A stretch of 64,000 nucleotides of DNA from an uncultured Clostridia bacterium. Its GTDB lineage: Bacteria; Bacillota; Clostridia; Saccharofermentanales; Saccharofermentanaceae. The position numbers and the translations under genes were made by a program. This document shows, piece after piece, positions 60,884 through 64,000 of this stretch; the stretch's first letter is position 1, and each line of letters begins with the position of its first letter. The DNA is taken from assembly GCA_946537885.1 (NCBI GenBank), contig CAMNGC010000007.1:1-64000 (forward strand), read 5' to 3'. Below the pieces are notes generated by a model. The model was given only the letters and a program-made list of their open reading frames with translations, searched no databases and was not told where the DNA came from.

Positions 60884-62710
60884 TCAGAGAGATGAGGCTC
60901 CTATCCTTGAAGCGCCCGCATCGATCATGGCACGGGCAGTTTCCTGCGATCTTATGCCGCCGGCCGCCTTGACCTTAACTTCCGGACCTACGGATGAAGC
61001 CATCAGGGATACATCTTCGACTGTGGCGCCGGAGCTTCCGAAGCCGGTACTTGTCTTTATGAAGTCGGCTCCTGCTTCTGTTACTATCTTGCATAGCTCT
61101 TTTTTCTCTCCGTCTGAAAGGCAGCAGGTCTCGATAATGACCTTGAGAATGGCGCCTTTGGAGTGGACACGATCGGCGATCTTACTGATTTCCGAGGCAA
61201 CTTTGTCGTAGTGCCCGTTCTTGACCTCATTGATGTTGATGACCATATCGATCTCGGAAGCACCGCCGTCACAGGCGTCTTCGGCCTCAAAGATCTTTAC
61301 TGCAGTTGTGGAGTAGCCGTTAGGGAAGCCGATGACGGTGCAGACCGGGATCCGGCCGGCAGCTGCCTTAACCGCGAAACGCACATAGGAAGGAGGGATG
61401 CAGACAGAGGCTGCTCCTGCTGCCACGGCTTTCTCTATCAGGGAAGAGATATCTTCTTCGGTTGCTGTCACCTTAAGATTGGTCATATCGACATAAGACA
61501 TGATGTTTCCGATATCGGGATCACTCGTTGCTCCTGGCCTGAAAGCATGCTTGAATCTACGGGATAGAAGACTGTTATAGACGATATTGGCAATGTTGCC
61601 AAAGCCTGCCAGTTCACCGAGATTATGAGGAAGATCATATCCCTCGCCATAGATCAGGAGAGGTATACATTCGCGGGAATGGTCGGTGGAAGGCGTAGAC
61701 GGGTCGCAACCGTGATCTGCCGTTATTATGAGAAGATCGTCTTTCTTAAGTCTTCTAAGTATCTTTCCCAGAGCATCGTCCCATTCGTGCATCGCCAGTG
61801 CATATCCCTCGATGTTATTACGATGACCGTATTTCATGTCAAAATCCACCAGATTGACGTAACACAAGCCGTGGAAATCCTTGTCCAGACTGTCCATAAG
61901 CACGGAGATGCCTTCGGTATTCCCGCTTGTGGGGATCGCCTCGGTGATGCCGCTCATGGCGAACAGATCCTTGATCTTTCCTATTGAGATAACATCAAGT
62001 CCGTTTCCCGACAGTATATCCAGCATGGTGGATGAAGGGGCTGTCAGGGCGTAATCGTGGCGGTTGGCAGTCCTTGTAAAATTACCCGGTTCGCCGATAA
62101 AAGGACGGGCGATAACGCGGCCGACGGCATGTTCTCCGCTCATTATCTTACGGGCAGCAGCGCAGTATTCATAAAGTGTCTCCAGGGGCACGATGTCCTC
62201 GTGAGCAGCGATCTGCAGAACGGAATCAGCCGATGTATAGACTATGAGAGCGCCGGTCTTCATATGCTCTTCGCCATAGTCTGCGATAACTTCGGTTCCG
62301 CTGTAGGGCTTATTACAGAGAATATCCCTGCCGGTTGCTTTCTTAAGCTTCTCGATGATCTCCTCAGGGAAACCATCCGGGTAGGTAGGCTGCGGATGCG
62401 AAGAATAGACGCCTGCCATCTCCCAGTGACCGATGGTGGAATCCTTGCCTGCCGACAGCTCTCGAACGCGGCCGTAGCTTCCGATAGGAGAGGGCAACTC
62501 CTGTTGAGCGCGTCTCCATTTATCGATCCTGGGATCATTAAGACCGTCTATATCGAAAAGCCCCATCCGGGCAAGGTTAGGAAAAGCATCATCTGAATAT
62601 GAGCAGACAGCTGCCAGAGTGTTGCTGCCTTCATCTCCGAAAGCCGCTTCATCCGGCGCACCGCCGATCCCGAAACTATCCAATACTATAAGAAAGACGC
62701 GTCTGGCCAT
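60884..62710 (-). CDS. deoB-deoC: Fused phosphopentomutase-deoxyribose-phosphate aldolase
   Basis: A 608-residue single frame. Residues 1-390 are phosphopentomutase DeoB (VLDSFGIGGAPDEAAFGDEG, STIGHWEMAGVYSS, ADHGCDPSTPSTDHSRE metal ligands). A short linker (RFKHAFRPGATSDPD) leads to DeoC, residues 400-608: VIGFPNGYST, EIDMVINI, DFIKTSTGFG with Schiff-base K552, VKAAGGIRS with K581, ending GASRIGASSL. DeoB makes deoxyribose-5-phosphate, which DeoC splits to glyceraldehyde-3-phosphate and acetaldehyde, so the two active sites catalyse consecutive steps. ATG 62710 has CGGAGG; the 19 residues upstream are rejected. DeoC has the start MSYVDMTNLKV in place of the usual DHT, and a slightly short C-terminus. 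Confidence 0.9.
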   Translation of the reverse strand: MARRVFLIVLDSFGIGGAPDEAAFGDEGSNTLAAVCSYSDDAFPNLARMGLFDIDGLNDPRIDKWRRAQQELPSPIGSYGRVRELSAGKDSTIGHWEMAGVYSSHPQPTYPDGFPEEIIEKLKKATGRDILCNKPYSGTEVIADYGEEHMKTGALIVYTSADSVLQIAAHEDIVPLETLYEYCAAARKIMSGEHAVGRVIARPFIGEPGNFTRTANRHDYALTAPSSTMLDILSGNGLDVISIGKIKDLFAMSGITEAIPTSGNTEGISVLMDSLDKDFHGLCYVNLVDFDMKYGHRNNIEGYALAMHEWDDALGKILRRLKKDDLLIITADHGCDPSTPSTDHSRECIPLLIYGEGYDLPHNLGELAGFGNIANIVYNSLLSRRFKHAFRPGATSDPDIGNIMSYVDMTNLKVTATEEDISSLIEKAVAAGAASVCIPPSYVRFAVKAAAGRIPVCTVIGFPNGYSTTAVKIFEAEDACDGGASEIDMVININEVKNGHYDKVASEISKIADRVHSKGAILKVIIETCCLSDGEKKELCKIVTEAGADFIKTSTGFGSSGATVEDVSLMASSVGPEVKVKAAGGIRSQETARAMIDAGASRIGASSL

Positions 62711-62915
62711 AAAAACCTCCGAGAGCAGCAAAATGCCCGTAAAATTACTGTTTTGTAACTGTTTCATACATACAAACAGCTATTTGTCTTAGAATATTAT
62801 ATCAATATCCCCATAGGCGGACTATGGAATTGTTCGGCGAAATTATCTTATAATGATGTAGTTTGATACAGTAGTAATGAAATAAAAGCATAAAGAATAA
62901 GACGGTTGAAAAATT

Positions 62916-64000
62916 ATGAGCGAGACACAGGAAATTACATTTAAGGATCTGGATCTGTCGCCGGAGGTCATGGCGGCTCTTAAGAAGCTGGGAGTCAAAA
63001 GGCCTACTACTGTCCAGCAGAAGGCTATTCCTCTCCTGATGGACAATATGAGCCTGATCGCAAAGGCGCCCACAGGAACAGGTAAGACCTTCGCCTTTTC
63101 GATACCGATACTTGAATACCTTAATATGGATGTTAAGTTCATTCAGGCCTTGATCCTTTGTCCTACAAGAGAGCTGGCGCTTCAGATCACCACAGAGATG
63201 AAGGGCCTTGGCCGAATGATAAAGGGTTTTAATGTCTGCTCCATCATCGGCGGACAGAGTATGAATGTCCAGAAGGAGAAGCTGGCTAAGAAGCCTCAGG
63301 TAGTGGTAGCGACACCCGGAAGACTCCTTGATCTGGCCGAGAAGCACATGATCGATATCAGCAGGATATACACGCTGGTTCTTGATGAGGCTGATGAGAT
63401 GCTTAAGATGGGTTTTATCAAAGACATCAAGAAGATCATCGCCATGACCCCTGATGATAAGCAGATGGCGCTTTTCTCTGCGACGATGCCCCGTGAGATC
63501 CAGGATATTACATGGCAGTTCATGGAGGGCGCAGCGGAGATCGATGTAATGCCCAAGGCGGAAGATCACCCGGACATTGACGAGTATATAGTTGAGGTGC
63601 CTGAGAAGGATAAGCTTAAGGCGATCATAAGGATCATCGACCGCGAGAATATCCGCAAGGCTATCGTATTCTGTAATACAAAGACACAGACCGAGAAAGT
63701 GGCGGCCCGTCTGGCTTCAGCGGGTATATCGAGCGAGCTTTTACACGGCAGCCTCGGACAGGGCGCCCGTAACCGGGTGATGGATGCTTACAGGAAAGAT
63801 AAGTTCGATGTCCTGGTGGCGACGGATGTTGTAGCCCGCGGAATTGATGTTGATGATATCGAGGCGGTGTTTAATTTCGATATACCTAATGAGAACGAAT
63901 TCTATCTGCACAGGATCGGAAGAACGGCAAGAGCCGGCAAGTCCGGCAAGGCTTTCTCCATGATCTCCTATAAGGATAAGCCGAGGATGGAAGAGATCGT
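62916..64000 (+). CDS. DEAD-box RNA helicase, cut by the window edge
   Basis: The frame runs from ATG 62916 to the last base (361 codons) and continues outside. Motifs in order: Q motif FKDLDLSPEVMAALKKLGVK with TTVQQKAIP, Walker A APTGTGKT, PTRELALQ, TPGRLLD, DEAD (VLDEADEM), SAT (FSATMP), VATDVVARGIDV and HRIGRTARAG. This is a full helicase core; CshA/DeaD-type RNA helicases follow this plan, and the C-terminal part that would tell them apart is missing. The start lacks a strong ribosome site. A TATAAT lies at 62849-62854. Confidence 0.93.
   Translation, partial: MSETQEITFKDLDLSPEVMAALKKLGVKRPTTVQQKAIPLLMDNMSLIAKAPTGTGKTFAFSIPILEYLNMDVKFIQALILCPTRELALQITTEMKGLGRMIKGFNVCSIIGGQSMNVQKEKLAKKPQVVVATPGRLLDLAEKHMIDISRIYTLVLDEADEMLKMGFIKDIKKIIAMTPDDKQMALFSATMPREIQDITWQFMEGAAEIDVMPKAEDHPDIDEYIVEVPEKDKLKAIIRIIDRENIRKAIVFCNTKTQTEKVAARLASAGISSELLHGSLGQGARNRVMDAYRKDKFDVLVATDVVARGIDVDDIEAVFNFDIPNENEFYLHRIGRTARAGKSGKAFSMISYKDKPRMEEI

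Noticed and set aside
62802..63569. A 255-codon minus-strand frame
   Set aside because: Antisense to the DEAD-box helicase, whose motifs are complete in the + frame.
1..64000. CRISPR arrays, tRNA, rRNA, insertion sequences, integrase or prophage genes
   Set aside because: Looked for regularly spaced repeats, tRNA-like CCA ends and cloverleafs, transposase DDE motifs and phage structural motifs; none could be supported.

Overview
The window looks like chromosome from an anaerobic, low-to-mid GC Clostridia-type Firmicute, probably a gut or rumen member of the Lachnospiraceae/Oscillospiraceae/Saccharofermentans range. The basis is indirect: strong AGGAGG ribosome sites, Firmicute-type galT, a BlaI/BlaR pair, PqqD next to an OPT transporter, DUF4214 surface proteins and a class M sirtuin pair. 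I see no phage genes, rRNA, tRNA or CRISPR array. All stop codons appear to be used in the standard way.

Layout. (1) 1-9.5 kb is a defence-type island on the + strand: the end of a HipA-like kinase gene, a type I restriction HsdR subunit, then a tight run of DUF4062 (TIR-like) protein, KAP-like P-loop NTPase and a DUF262/DUF1524 (GmrSD-like) nuclease. The last three genes are visibly more AT-rich than the rest. (2) 9.6-16.5 kb holds a two-component system and two paralogous esterase lipoproteins, one with an AraC regulator and a nitroreductase. (3) 16.6-20.1 kb is a patchwork of resistance and stress genes: a 28-codon leader peptide with an intrinsic terminator in front of a GNAT acetyltransferase (built like the tet(M) attenuator), an HxlR gene broken by one stop codon, and a zinc macrodomain/SirTM pair for reversible ADP-ribosylation. 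(4) 20.1-25.4 kb has a second AraC regulator diverging from an ABC-2 exporter operon, then Nudix, HIRAN and SfsA genes. (5) 25.6-31.9 kb encodes a large secreted LRR/FnIII/DUF4214 protein, a low-complexity zinc-ribbon protein and an aromatic-acid-exporter-like membrane protein that may be translated from a leaderless mRNA.

(6) 31.9-39.9 kb is mostly housekeeping: DJ-1, ung, the galKT operon with a divergent LacI-type regulator and three matching operators, a DUF4214/amidase cell-wall enzyme, trmL, a small lipoprotein and a low-molecular-weight phosphatase. (7) 40-46 kb has small regulators and membrane proteins, then an OPT peptide transporter overlapping a PqqD-like gene. (8) 46-49.8 kb is the most unusual locus: a BlaI repressor gene, with a promoter caught between two operators, and a BlaR1-type M56 protease whose outside part looks like a propeller-type domain plus a solute-binding-protein domain instead of a beta-lactam sensor. 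(9) 50-64 kb holds surE-ZIP, a uracil permease with a duplicated tail, a saccharopine-dehydrogenase-like enzyme, a response regulator/ABC/histidine kinase detoxification module, a PAS-GGDEF cyclase, a small arginine-rich membrane protein, a phosphopentomutase-deoxyribose-phosphate aldolase fusion, and a DEAD-box helicase cut by the right edge.

Several loci are sensor-plus-target units (two-component pairs, AraC/target pairs, TetR/DUF998, BlaI/BlaR, LacI/galKT), so the region is rich in response to outside chemicals. All calls rest on reading motifs by eye; no database search or structure prediction was run.
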